NCBI RefSeq assembly: GCF_038502225.1
Contig: NC_091357.1
Coordinates: 2,893,913 to 2,957,912 of the forward strand
Length of the DNA: 64,000 nucleotides
Direction: 5' to 3'
From: Cherax quadricarinatus
Taxonomy: Eukaryota > Arthropoda > Malacostraca > Decapoda > Parastacidae
Shown: in pieces, positions 1 to 11,000 of the stretch
Layout: every line of letters begins with the position of its first letter
Numbering within the stretch: position 1 is the stretch's first letter
Notes under the pieces: model-generated
Databases searched by the model: none
The model's input: only the letters and a program-made list of their open reading frames with translations
Told to the model about the DNA's origin: nothing
Position numbers and translations under genes: made by a program

Positions 1-245
1 GGATAACCTTTCCTGCTTTCTATCAAGGGATACCTTTTCCTGCTTTCTAATAAAGGATACCCTTTCCTGCTTTCTATCAAGGGATAACCTTTCTTGCTTT
101 CTACCAAGGGATACCCTTTCCTGCTTTTTATCAAGGGATACCCTTTCCTGCTTTCTATCAAAGGATACCCTTTCCTGCTTTCTATCAAGGGATACCCTTT
201 CCTGCTTTCTATCAAGGGATACCCTTTCCTGCTTTCTATCAAACA
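1..245. repeat. 27-bp minisatellite (about 9 copies)
   Basis: About nine tandem copies of a 27-bp unit beginning GGATACCC and ending CTATCAAG run from the window edge to about 245, so the array probably continues upstream. Copies differ by single bases (GGATAACC, CTAATAAA). The stretch 246-518 after it holds nothing I recognise. Confidence 0.9.
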
Positions 246-518
246 GTAAAGAATATCACTAGCATAAAAACTTACCTCCTCAGAGGCAGTATATTCACTA
301 GTGTCCAATAGTGGTAATATATTAACAAAAATATAGGTAAGGATATATAGGAATAACAGCATCAGGCGTTAAAAGATAAACAAAGGAACAGCAGGAAAGT
401 AACAAACACAGCAAGGAAACAGTGACACAGCGTAAACTGGATAAATAACTTAAATTGAATAATAAAACCCTCACCTGGAGAAATAATAAGTATATACTTT
501 AATACACTCTCAGCTGCA

Positions 519-672
519 TACAGTATATATATATACATACATACATACATACATACCACACACACACATACATACATACATACCACACACACACATATAC
601 ATACATACCTACATACCACACACACACACACATACATACATACATACCACACATACCACACACACACACACA
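519..672. repeat. CATA/CA microsatellite
   Basis: Alternating (ACAT)n and (CA)n tracts. It lies immediately before a LINE 3'-end fragment at 673-737. Such CA tracts recur next to the same LINE tail elsewhere in the window. Confidence 0.85.
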
Positions 673-737
673 GTCGGGGCCAGGAGCTGTGACTCGACCC
701 CTGCAACCAACTAGGTGAGTACACACATGCACATATA
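673..737 (+). mobile_element. Orphan 3' tail of CR1/L2-like LINE (family C2)
   Basis: This stretch contains GGCCAGGAGCTGTGACTCGA followed by CCCCTGCAACC and ends AGGTGAGTACACACA. The same block is the 3' end of the reverse-transcriptase-bearing copies at 40673-41600 (minus) and 59085-59790 (plus). It is best read as an extremely 5'-truncated LINE insertion. Confidence 0.6.
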
Positions 738-939
738 ATATGGCATGTGTTCGGGTTAAGGAGAAGCATGGGTGCCCAGTTTTTGGGGCATTTGTGGCCG
801 AGTGGTGAAGAGCATCACGGCCGTCACAGCCACGCTGGTGGCACATTCGACTATAAAAACTTGCATTTGTGGTCACCGTGGTGGCCTATGCTAACCTTCC
901 TATGGTGTATAGATATACCTAGTTGGATGAATCTTATTG

Positions 940-1075
940 TAGCCAGCTGACCCAGTGGCTAACTCGTCGGTCTTGAGTTTTATGACTCTCAGATCGCGGG
1001 TTCAAGCCCCGCCCGTGGTATGGTTTGTTTGCAATCGTGTCATTACGATTTCGTGACTCATGTATAAAATTCATT
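940..1075 (+). mobile_element. tRNA-derived SINE (family S1)
   Basis: A tRNA-like head carries a pol III B-box-like GGTTCAAGCCCC, followed by a body containing CCGTGGTATGGTTTG and CGTGTCATTACGATTTCGTG. Related copies occur in reverse at 1790-1868 and degenerately at 60500-60600. No cloverleaf could be confirmed, so this is a SINE and not a tRNA gene. Confidence 0.6.
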
Positions 1076-1140
1076 GTTCTTTTGTGGAGAATATTGTGTT
1101 TACCTCCAAGATGAGCAACAGTCTGACCCACCATCTACAG

Positions 1141-1371
1141 GTGGGTCTCATGTTCCCGGGGTGGGTTGTGCGCCTCTACGTAGAGCCCCACACCCACGCT
1201 GCCCACCTCTGCCCACTCCTGAGGCTCTACGCTCACTTCCATGTCTGTGACATCACCAACCTTCCTCCACCGCTGGGCAACATATCAGGAGTGCATCCCA
1301 CCATGTGGCGCATCGCACCCCTGGGGGACCCACAGGTGACAGCACTCATGGTCCGGGACACAGACTCACAG
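1141..1371 (+). CDS. Glycosyltransferase-like protein, internal exon A (first exon in window)
   Basis: An open exon of 77 codons lies between a CTACAG acceptor (AG at 1139-1140) and a CAG|GTCAGT donor (GT at 1372). The product contains MFPGWVVRLYVEP, then LCPLL, CDITNLPPP, MWRIAPLGDP and finally MVRDTDSQ. RDTDS resembles the DxD metal/sugar-nucleotide motif of GT-A glycosyltransferases. I recall similar uncharacterised arthropod and invertebrate proteins with W-R-F/I-x-P-L-x-DP followed by RD-x-DS, but no enzymatic role is known to me. The exon ends in phase 0 and joins exon B in frame (DTDSQ then VSEREQ). The exon start and phase are less certain than the end, because the polypyrimidine tract is weak. 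Upstream exons, including any signal anchor, are outside the window. Confidence 0.72.
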
Positions 1372-1481
1372 GTCAGTAATTGAAGTTACGGTATATATTG
1401 TTAACCGTGTTGGCCTTTTTTTACTCCCAGAAGCAAAAGGTGACCTACAATTTAAACATTCAACATCACCCACACCACAGG

Positions 1482-1726
1482 CTCTGGTGGCCTGGTGGTT
1501 AACGCTCTCGCTTCACACGGTGAGGGCCTGGGTTCGATTCCCAGCCAGAGTAGAAACATTGGACGTGTTTCTTTCCACCTATTGTCTATGTTCCCCGTCA
1601 GTAAAATGGGTACCTGGGTGTTAGTCGACTGGTGTGGGTCGCATCCTGGGACACTGACCTAAGGAGGCCTGGTCACAGACCGGGCCGCGGGGGCGTTGAC
1701 CCCCGGAACTCTCTCCAGATAAACAT
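1482..1726 (+). mobile_element. tRNA-derived SINE (family S2) with LINE-derived 3' tail
   Basis: The head resembles a tRNA-Val(CAC): the 7-bp acceptor arms GCTCTGG and CCAGAGT pair, and the T arm reads CTGGG-TTCGATT-CCCAG. The central domain contains GGGTACCTGGGTGTTAGTCG and GTGTGGGTCGCATCCTGG, which is shared with the SINE at 50075-50395. The last 65 bp (from GAGGCCTGGTCACAGACCGG through CCCCGGAACTCTCTCCAG) are the 3' end of the LINE at 31173-31895 read on its sense strand. This is a SINE that has acquired a LINE tail. It sits in intron 1 of the glycosyltransferase-like gene. Confidence 0.8.
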
Positions 1727-1789
1727 GTGTATCAGTGGTTTATGCAACACGGACAAGATGAATTACATGCATGTGCAACAGCTGGGTGC

Positions 1790-1868
1790 CTTGTAGACGC
1801 GACTCACGAAATCTTAATAACTCGGTACAGGGCATACCACGGGCGGGGATAGAACCCGCCTAGTTGGA
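1790..1868 (-). mobile_element. tRNA-derived SINE fragment (family S1)
   Basis: Reversed, it reads GGCGGGTTCTATCCCCGCCC, then GTGGTATGCCCTG and TTTCGTGAGTCGCG. This matches the B-box and body of the S1 copy at 940-1075. Confidence 0.5.
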
Positions 1869-1889
1869 CGAATCTAAGCAAGATAACTA

Positions 1890-3530
1890 GTAACAAGATA
1901 TCTATTAATATTACTTGTAACTACATATCGTGTTACTAGTAAAGTTACTAGTTAACCAGTACCATAACTAGCCACAAGATAACTAGTAACACGATAACTA
2001 ATAATGTTACTAGAAGGATAACTAGGAACGTTACTTGTAACACGATAACGTTAATAGTAACAAGATAACTAGTAACGTTACTAGTAGCAAAATAACTAGT
2101 AACGTTACTCGTGACAAGATAACTAGTAACGTTACTAGTAGCAAAATAACTAGTAACTTTACTCGTGACAAGATAACTAGTAACAATATAACTAGTAACA
2201 TTACTCGTGACAAGATAACTAGTAACGTTACTAGCCACAGAATAACTAGTAACGTTACTAGCAACAAGATAACTAGTAACATTACTAGCAACAAGATAAC
2301 TAGTAACGTTACTAGCAACACGATAACTAGTAGCGTTACGAGTAACGAGATAACTAATAACGTTACTAGTAACGTTACTAGTACTAGATAACTAGTAACG
2401 TTACTCGTGACAAGATAACTAGTAACGTTACTATTAACAATATAACTAGTAACATTACTCGTGACAAGATAACTAGTAACATTACTCGTGACAAGATAAC
2501 TAGTAACGTTACTATTAACAATATAACTAGTAACGTTACTCGTGACAAGATAACTAGTAACGTTACTCGTGACAAGATAACTAGTAACATTACTCGTGAC
2601 AAGATAACTAGTAACATTACTCGTGACAAGATAACTAGTAACGTTACTCGTGACAAGATAACTAGTAACATTACTCGTGACAAGATAACTAGTAACATTA
2701 CTCGTGACAAGATAACTAGTAACATTACTCGTGACAAGATAACTAGTAACGTTACTCGTGACAAGATAACTAGTAACATTACTCGTGACAAGATAACTAG
2801 TAACGTTACTCGTGACAAGATAACTAGTAACATTACTCGTGACAAGATAACTAGTAACATTACTCGTGACAAGATAACTAGTAACATTACTCGTGACAAG
2901 ATAACTAGTAACGTTACTCGTGACAAGATAACTAGTAACGTTACTCGTGACAAGATAACTAGTAACGTTACTCGTGACAAGATAACTAGTAACATTACTC
3001 GTGACAAGATAACTAGTAACGTTACTCGTGACAAGATAACTAGTAACATTACTCGTGACAAGATAACTAGTAACATTACTCGTGACAAGATAACTAGTAA
3101 CATTACTCGTGACAAGATAACTAGTAACATTACTCGTGACAAGATAACTAGTAACATTACTCGTGACAAGATAACTAGTAACGTTACTCGTGACAAGATA
3201 ACTAGTAACATTACTCGTGACAAGATAACTAGTAACGTTACTCGTGACAAGATAACTAGTAACGTTACTCGTGACAAGATAACTAGTAACATTACTCGTG
3301 ACAAGATAACTAGTAACATTACTCGTGACAAGATAACTAGTAACGTTACTCGTGACAAGATAACTAGTAACATTACTCGTGACAAGATAACTAGTAACAT
3401 TACTCGTGACAAGATAACTAGTAACGTTACTCGTGACAAGATAACTAGTAACATTACTCGTGACAAGATAACTAGTAACATTACTCGTGACAAGATAACT
3501 AGTAACATTACTCGTGACAACTAGTAACGT
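1890..3530. repeat. 27-bp minisatellite with palindromic core
   Basis: Tandem units of GATAACTAGTAACRTTACTC plus GTGACAA. The region 2384-3520 is very homogeneous (about 42 units) and 1890-2383 is more diverged. Each unit contains ACTAGT, and the R=G variant contains the perfect palindrome AGTAACGTTACT. Because 27 is a multiple of three, long reading frames with a VTSNVTSYL period run through it. These are by-products of periodicity, not genes. The array lies in intron 1. Confidence 0.95.
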
Positions 3531-3709
3531 TACAAGTAACAATTACGGACCTGTCATCATAACATTCCCTTTCAATATATTCAGTCACCTCTTGAAATAA
3601 TTTTGATGGTTTTATAAATTTGGATAAAATATCGGCACTGTTATTAATTCACGTCTCCATTCATAAATCTGCGTTTATATAGACACACAAAGTTCCGGTA
3701 ATTAATTTT

Positions 3710-3790
3710 GAGAGCCAATCACCATTGCTCCTGGAGGGCGAAACGTTGCTACAATAAAATTAGTTGCACATGTATCTTTTGCCTAACATA
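3710..3790 (+). mobile_element. PLE-like dispersed repeat, family C (relic)
   Basis: GCTCCTGGAGGGCGAAACGT, then TGCTACAATAAAAT and TTAGTTGCACATGTATC, matches the family C element at 30832-30990. The surrounding 3545-3900 holds nothing else I recognise. Confidence 0.65.
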
Positions 3791-3900
3791 TCAGAAATAG
3801 TTATAACTATTGCCGTAATTTTTAAAGGGGTGGATCGGTAAGCCAACGGAAGGCCTCGGTCAGATGACCAAAAGCTCCAAAGGCTGGTTATCTGAGACCC

Positions 3901-4000
3901 NNNNNNNNNNNNNNNNNNNNNNNNNNNNNNNNNNNNNNNNNNNNNNNNNNNNNNNNNNNNNNNNNNNNNNNNNNNNNNNNNNNNNNNNNNNNNNNNNNNN
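3901..4000. other. Assembly gap (100 N) with overlapping flanks
   Basis: Exactly 100 N. The 13 bases before the gap and the 13 bases after it are identical (TTATCTGAGACCC), so the two contig ends probably overlap and the gap may be artificial. The stretch 4014-4419 after it holds nothing I recognise. Confidence 0.95.
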
Positions 4001-4670
4001 TTATCTGAGACCCGCGTCGGGAGGCACTTGTCTTGTTTACGAACGAATAAAACTCCACCACCTTCATGTAGGCTAAGGGACTGATACCCTATTCTGCTGT
4101 CTTTAAATATCATCTCTGTATTGAACTGATAGAGCCATTGGATTTTGAAAAGTCTTTGATTTTAATCAGGAAGAACTGAAGACATATCGAAGCATTCAGA
4201 TTCGATCCAAGGAAGGCGAGTAGATATCCAGTTTCTTGGATCAAGAGCCTCTCACTAGCATGAAGGCTCCAGTTATTTAAATGCAAATTTATTCCAATCA
4301 GAACTAAGCGTTAAACCCACAGGAATGAAAAATTATGCTATACCATTTCGATACTGAGATTTGCAAAATAACACCTACACATTCCACTGCCAATAGCAAC
4401 ATCCTACAGTAAAGTGAAAATTAATTGGGACAGGAGTAAATTTTTGTGATTATCTCACATGTTAGTCTCCAGCTTAAAGTAGTTTGGGTTCTTTTCTTTT
4501 CCTAAGAGTTTGCTACTAACTTCCGGCAACCATCCAGCTGTGGTGTTACCATGTGACTCTCGTCAATGCTACAACAGCTGTTGTTCTGCAAGGCTATGCC
4601 TGCAAGTGTGCCCCGTGAGTGGATGTGGTTTCTCCAAATCCTCCCCTTCATTTCATGATTACAGCTGAAA

Positions 4671-4785
4671 TTCATAAGGGTTGTTACATATAGGAAGAGT
4701 GCAAGTATTGTAGCTCTTAGAAAGCATGTTGATTTGAGTATCAGACATATTGCCAAAAATCTGAGCCTTACAAAGTCAATTGTTG
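4671..4785 (+). pseudogene. Tc1-like transposase, N-terminal helix-turn-helix piece
   Basis: In-frame translation gives RKSASIVALRKHVDLSIRHI, then AKNLSLTKSIV. This is the expected paired-type HTH DNA-binding pattern at the N terminus of Tc1 transposases. It breaks off near 4800, where the inserted sequence begins. Confidence 0.6.
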
Positions 4786-5137
4786 GTGTGGGAAATCAGG
4801 GAAATTATCTGATTTCCCAATCATTAGGCCTCCAGTAGGGGAAAATGTGTGGGGAGGTGAGGTAACAGGAGTCGAGATGGGCACCCACGTATGCCTACTT
4901 TACATTGTCATATGTCTGTATCCCCTCTTGGTTTGTAAAAGTAGTTTAGTAATCAAGCCTCCATAGGCAAATGTAATACGTGACCTCTTACAAAGTATTT
5001 AAGTAGGAGTTAGAGTAATTTAGCTTGATGCTTATGATTACCTTTCACAGTCTACACAAGCTGACAACGGTGGGCATCTGACCATGCCCATAACGGTACA
5101 CTTACCCACGCCGGGCACCCGGGTTTCAGTCACGAAA

Positions 5138-5301
5138 TTATTATTATAATCAAGGGGAAAGCGCTAAACCCGGAGGATTATACAGCGCCTGGGGGGGGGG
5201 GATGTGGAAGGCATTCAGGCTTAATTCGGGGAACTGGAGCACAGATCCAATTCCCTAAATCAAGAACCCCTCACCAACATCAAGGAACCTTCCTTGAGGG
5301 G
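5138..5301 (-). mobile_element. 165-bp SINE (family I), copy 1
   Basis: Flanked by perfect 13-bp direct repeats TTCAGTCACGAAA (5125-5137 and 5302-5314), which shows retroposition. On the minus strand it starts CCCCTCAAGGAAGGTTCCTT, continues through GAATTAAGCCTGAATGCC, a C8-10 run and TGTATAATCCTCCGGGTTTA, and ends in an (AAT)n-like tail. Other copies lie at 7587-7756 and 43145-43309. It inserted within the disrupted Tc1 element. Confidence 0.9.
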
Positions 5302-5828
5302 TTCAGTCACGAAAACCCAGTTCACTAGTGACGAGCGTGTGTACGGACTCTGCCTAATTACACTGAAATAGCAACTAGCAAGTCACAGGGTCACTTACCC
5401 TACACTAAGCCAGTACAGTGAATTAGTCTGACATTCGTTAACACATAACAAACCGAAGTAAACCCCTCACGGTTTACCACGCAGCAAATCGGCAGCTTCC
5501 CACGTGGACAGAGTCAGAAGCAGATCTGTGATGCATACAAAGTAACGGAGGGATTCCTTATTGGAGCGATGTAGACCCCTCACACTCCACGACACATTAA
5601 CATTGTCATTAAGTGCGCATTTCTTGTATGTTGTGTCGTCTGACCAGTGTGAAGGGGGGTCTTACCACAGCCTCCAGCTCACCAGAGATACAGCAGTACT
5701 TGCAACCAGCTTACTACACTGCTCGGTGTAAACTTAAAGGTAAGAATTCAGTTAGCTAGAAATGAGACAGCAGATTTCTGAGCTTATTTCTGCTAATAGT
5801 TTGATTTGATCAGATAATCAGACATACA

Positions 5829-6093
5829 CAAATAACCCGCACATAAAAGAGAGAAGCTTACGACGACGCTTCGGTCCGGCTTGGACCATTTACAAAGTCA
5901 CACTAACCAAAAGTGGAGCAGGGCGGCTATATATAGGCAGGAAGAGGTGGTGGAGCCGTCCTGCTCCACTTCTGGTTAGTGTGACTTTGTAAATGGTCCA
6001 GGTCGGACCGAAACGTCGTCGTAAGCTTCTCTCTTTTATGTGCGGGTTATTTGTGTATCGTTCCAGTCACGGTATTGTGCCTTTTTTTGTTAT
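5829..6093. mobile_element. Palindromic PLE-like element, family E
   Basis: Two inverted arms each carry AATAACCCGCACATAAAAGA, the AAGCTTACGACGACG segment and a GGTCC...GGACC stem followed by GAAACG. The centre holds GTGGAGCAGGGCGGCTATAT and a TATA-rich stretch. The flanks share AATCAGA-Y-ATA, a probable target-site duplication. The right arm ends with a CAGTCACGGTATTGTGCC hairpin, corresponding to the GTC-hairpin end of the other families. Confidence 0.8.
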
Positions 6094-6174
6094 TAATCAG
6101 ATATATACTCACACATACACCCTGTATTCTACACAGTCAGGTTCTGACGACCCTGATTATTGTGAAGCACTGCA

Positions 6175-6910
6175 TTGAGAAAGATGCAGGAAAAATGCAA
6201 GACAACACCTCACAATGACAAGGTTATCATAAGCATTACTATGGATACCAAGAAAATCAGCAAAGATCTACAGAAGGCTCCTTGAAGCTGGCAGAACCGC
6301 CAGAAAGCCGGTAAAGAAACAATTATTGACTGCTGCTATGAAGAAGAAACGGCTGCGGTGGACACTTGATCATAAGGGATGGACACCAGATGAACAGAGA
6401 AAATTTATATTTTCATATGAGGCTCATTCTGAAGTACAAGGGTATAGATCAGTGGTGATACGAAGCAAATGCGGAATTCTTCATAATGAATACATTCAAC
6501 AAGTGCCAAAAGACTTACCTAAGAAGCTGTTTTGGGTAGTTGTACTGCTAAAGGCCCTGGACGGCTAGTTATTGTTAAGGGAACAATGAGCAGTGACAAA
6601 TACAAGGCAATCCTGGCACCTCAACTGCTTCCCATTGTGGATAGAAACTTTGCTGATGGATAAAGCATTTTCCAGCAGGATCTTGCTCCATGCACAATTC
6701 CAGAAAAATGCTGACATTCTTTGAAGAGAGTTGGCTAAGCATTCTAGATTGGCCTGGAAATTCTCCTGACCTCAACCCAATTGAGAATCTTTTGGCAATA
6801 ACCAAACGCAGGATCACGAAATACTGTTAACCTCTGGAGAAGCTAATTGCTGCTGCTTTTAGGACCTGGTACCACGACAGAGAACGTGCCAAACAGTGTT
6901 CACTATTAGT
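6175..6910 (+). pseudogene. Tc1-like transposase, catalytic (DDE) domain relic
   Basis: Reading frames on the plus strand give KKKRLRWTLDHKGWTPDEQR, then a stretch containing GPGRLVIVKGTMSSDKY, FQQDLAPC (the second catalytic Asp region) and WPGNSPDLNPIENLL (the hallmark near the third acidic residue). Stops and frameshifts separate these blocks. The N-terminal HTH piece is upstream at 4671-4785. Confidence 0.75.
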
Positions 6911-7069
6911 CGAATCTATGCCAGTGTGGCAATGACTACCCTTTGCTTTTATTATCAACGGGTAGTCATACCTTTTACTAAATCAGTTATCTATCATATC
7001 ATTGCCTCTGTATTTTTTAAATAAACATTAATTTTTCAACTGTCTTATTTCATCACTGTCCCAATTAAT

Positions 7070-7586
7070 ATGCACACTGCTGTAAGTAGGATGCACGAAT
7101 TTAAAAATTTCCAAGCTGAGCAGAATTGGCTTTCTAAAGATATCACACGGGAACCAATATCACAAGTGGTGAATATATAATTAGCAGAGGGCGCCTGCAT
7201 GTGCCAATTGTTCCATAAACTTTCCTTAGTCATGTGTTTCACCAGGATTGGAAACCTGAAGCTGATCACAAAAGGCATCCTGAAGTAATGGTGGAAGTTA
7301 ATGAAAGAGAACACCGAGACTTACAAAGTCCCGGCTTGGCAATAAAACCGTTCAAAAATATGGTGTTTAAGGGTCCACTAAACTCGTGAAACGTAAAAAT
7401 GCCATGAAATGCGAGTGTTCAGTCTCTCTCAGTTTTCTGTTTACAGTTTTATTCTATTTAAAACTCTCGTCTATCCTATAAAAAAAAAGATATTTTATTC
7501 TGTATTTCTGTTTCCAGGAATTCTAAATTATAATTTTCTTCTATAAAATTGGCAAATTGGCACCTACATAACCCAAATTAGATACA
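7070..7586. other. Unannotated AT-rich intronic sequence
   Basis: No motif, repeat or credible reading frame recognised; it lies between the Tc1 right end and a SINE. Confidence 0.5.
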
Positions 7587-7756
7587 TCATTATTATTATA
7601 ATTAAGGGGAAGCGCTAAACCCGGAGGATTATACAGCGCCTGGGGGGGGGAAGGATGTGGAAGGCATTCAGCCTTAATTCGGGGAACTGGAGCACAGATC
7701 CAATTCCCTAAATCAAGAGCCCCTCACCAACATCAAGGAACCTTCCTTGAGGGGGT
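7587..7756 (-). mobile_element. 165-bp SINE (family I), copy 2
   Basis: Near-identical in sequence and orientation to the copies at 5138-5301 and 43145-43309. Flanked by 10-bp direct repeats ATTAGATACA (7577-7586 and 7757-7766). The following 7767-8077 holds nothing I recognise. Confidence 0.9.
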
Positions 7757-8077
7757 ATTAGATACAAACATACCTCTATTTAAGTTCATTTGACCTTTGA
7801 CTAGCAACATCTCCATACATCCCTCGTAGTGTAAGTGCTGTACTTCACACCTTCAGAACTCAAGTCTTGCTAGCTGGTTTCCCTAAATTTTCTCCAAAAT
7901 TGTACCTTTCTCACTCACCAACAGCACTTAAAATCCCCCTCCCCTTATAAAAAAAATATTATTTTCAATCCGATCTTATAGAACGGAGTAAAGAAGCTTC
8001 CACACACTTTATGTCTTGATCAAGTTCCATCCTTAACCTAACGTAGTCTCAATAACCGCTTATTATACATGTTGTAT

Positions 8078-11000
8078 CTGAGTTATTACATCTAGCAGAT
8101 GTGATAACTCAGATTATCACATCTAACACTAGACATCTAGCAGATGTCTAGTGCTAGTGATTGTATCACACCTAGCAGATGTCTAGTGCTAGTGATTGTA
8201 TCACACCTAGCAGATGTCTAGTGCTAGTGATTGTATCACACCTAGCAGATGTCTAGTGCTAGTGATTGTATCACACCTAGCAGATGTCTAGTGCTAGTGA
8301 TTGTATCACACCTAGCAGATGTCTAGTGCTAGTGATTGTATCACACCTAGCAGATGTCTAGTGCTAGTGATTGTATCACACCTAGCAGATGTCTAGTGCT
8401 AGTGATTGTATCACACCTAGCAGATGTCTAGTGCTAGTGATTGTATCACACCTAGCAGATGTCTAGTGCTAGTGATTGTATCACACCTAGCAGATGTCTA
8501 GTGCTAGTGATTGTATCACACCTAGCAGATGTCTAGTGCTAGTGATTGTATCACACCTAGCAGATGTCTAGTGCTAGTGATTGTATCACACCTAGCAGAT
8601 GTCTAGTGCTAGTGATTGTATCACACCTAGCAGATGTCTAGTGCTAGTGGTTGTATCACACCTAGCAGATGTCTAGTGCTAGTGATTGTATCACACCTAG
8701 CAGATGTCTAGTGCTAGTGATTGTATCACACCTAGCAGATGTCTAGTGCTAGTGATTGTATCACACCTAGCAGATGTCTAGTGCTAGTGATTGTATCACA
8801 CCTAGCAGATGTCTAGTGCTAGTGATTGTATCACACCTAGCAGATGTCTAGTGCTAGTGATTGTATCACACCTAGCAGATGTCTAGTGCTAGTGATTGTA
8901 TCACACCTAGCAGATGTCTAGTGCTAGTGATTGTATCACACCTAGCAGATGTCTAGTGCTAGTGATTGTATCACACCTAGCAGATGTCTAGTGCTAGTGA
9001 TTGTATCACACCTAGCAGATGTCTAGTGCTAGTGATTGTATCACACCTAGCAGATGTCTAGTGCTAGTGATTGTATCACACCTAGCAGATGTCTAGTGCT
9101 AGTGATTGTATCACACCTAGCAGATGTCTAGTGCTAGTGATTGTATCACACCTAGCAGATGTCTAGTGCTAGTGATTGTATCACACCTAGCAGATGTCTA
9201 GTGCTAGTGATTGTATCACACCTAGCAGATGTCTAGTGCTAGTGATTGTATCACACCTAGCAGATGTCTAGTGCTAGTGATTGTATCACACCTAGCAGAT
9301 GTCTAGTGCTAGTGATTGTATCACACCTAGCAGATGTCTAGTGCTAGTGATTGTATCACACCTAGCAGATGTCTAGTGCTAGTGATTGTATCACACCTAG
9401 CAGATGTCTAGTGCTAGTGATTGTATCACACCTAGCAGATGTCTAGTGCTAGTGATTGTATCACACCTAGCAGATGTCTAGTGCTAGTGATTGTATCACA
9501 CCTAGCAGATGTCTAGTGCTAGTGATTGTATCACACCTAGCAGATGTCTAGTGCTAGTGATTGTATCTACACCTAGCAGATGTCTAGTGCTAGTGATTGT
9601 ATCATCACACCTAGTAGATGTCTAGTGCTAGTGATTGTATCATCACACCTAGGAGATGTCTAGTGCTAGTGATTGTATCATCACACCTAGCAGATGTCTA
9701 GTGCTAGTGATTGTATCATCACACCTAGCAGATGTCTAGTGCTAGTGATTGTATCCTCACATCTATCAGATGTCTAGTGCTAGTGATTGTATCATCACAC
9801 CTAGTAGATGTCTAGTGCTAGTGATTGTATCATCACACCTAGCAGATGTCTAGTGCTAGTGATTGTATGGTCACACCTAGCAGATGTCTAGTGCTAGTGA
9901 CTGTATCCTCACATCTATCAGATGACTAGTGCTAGTGATTGTATTACACCTAGCAGATGTTTAGTGCTAGTGGTTGCATCACACCTAGCAGATGTCTAGT
10001 GCTAGTGATTGTATCACACCTAGCAGATGTCTAGTGCTAGTGATTGTATCACACCTAGCAGATGTCTAGTGCTAGTGATTGTATCACACCTAGCAGATGT
10101 CTAGTGCTAGTGATTGTATCATCACACCTAGCAGATGTCTAGTGCTAGTGATTGTATCACACCTAGCAGATGTCTAGTGCTAGTGATTGTATCATCACAC
10201 CTAGTAGATGTCTAGTGCTAGTGATTGTATCACACCTAGATGTCTAGTGCTAGTGATTGTATCATCACACCTAGCAGATGTCTAGTGCTAGTGATTGTAT
10301 GGTCACACCTAGCAGATGTCTAGTGCTAGTGATTGTATCCTCACATCTATCAGATGTCTAGTGCTAGTGATTGTATTACACCTAGCAGATGTTTAGTGCT
10401 AGTGGTTGCATCACACCTAGCAGATGTCTAGTGCTAGTGATTGTATCACACCTAGCAGATGTCTAGTGCTAGTGATTGTATCACACCTAGCAGATGTCTA
10501 GTGCTAGTGATTGTATCACACCTAGCAGATGTCTAGTGCTAGTGATTGTATCACACCTAGCAGATGTCTAGTGCTAGTGATTGTATCACACCTAGCAGAT
10601 GTCTAGTGCTAGTGATTGTATTCACACCTAGCAGATGTCTAGTGCTAGTGGTTGTATCACACCTAGCAGATGTCTAGTGCTAGTGATTGTATCACACCTA
10701 GCAGATGTCTAGTGCTAGTGATTGTATCACACCTAGCAGATGTCTAGTGCTAGTGATTGTATCACACCTAGCAGATGTCTAGTGCTAGTGATTGTATCAC
10801 ACCTAGCAGATGTCTAGTGCTAGTGATTGTATCACACCTAGCAGATGTCTAGTGCTAGTGATTGTATCCTCACATCTATCAGATGTCTAGTGCTAGTGAT
10901 TGTATCATCACACCTAGTAGATGTCTAGTGCTAGTGATTGTATCATCACACCTAGGAGATGTCTAGTGCTAGTGATTGTATCATCACACCTAGCAGATGT

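Larger units (their letters stand above)
4420..7069 (+). mobile_element. Tc1/mariner-like DNA transposon, split by nested insertions
   Basis: A 14-bp inverted repeat ATTAATTGGGACAG (4420-4433) and CTGTCCCAATTAAT (7056-7069) bounds two pieces of a Tc1-like transposase in the same orientation. About 1.4 kb between them (roughly 4800-6175) is foreign, and includes a SINE (5138-5301) and a palindromic PLE-like element (5829-6093). Without this insert the element would be near the usual 1.2-1.7 kb of Tc1 elements. Multiple frameshifts and stops show it is dead. Confidence 0.7.

Noticed and set aside
1482..1560. Functional tRNA-Val gene
   Set aside because: Acceptor and T arms pair, but the anticodon loop is eight bases in the best fold. 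The sequence continues directly into a SINE body shared with other loci.
2031..3542. 503-aa and 378-aa reading frames with VTSNVTSYL- or MLLVILSRV-type repeats
   Set aside because: They are forced by a 27-bp (9-codon) tandem repeat. Two different frames are open at once, with no start context, no domain and no exon signals.
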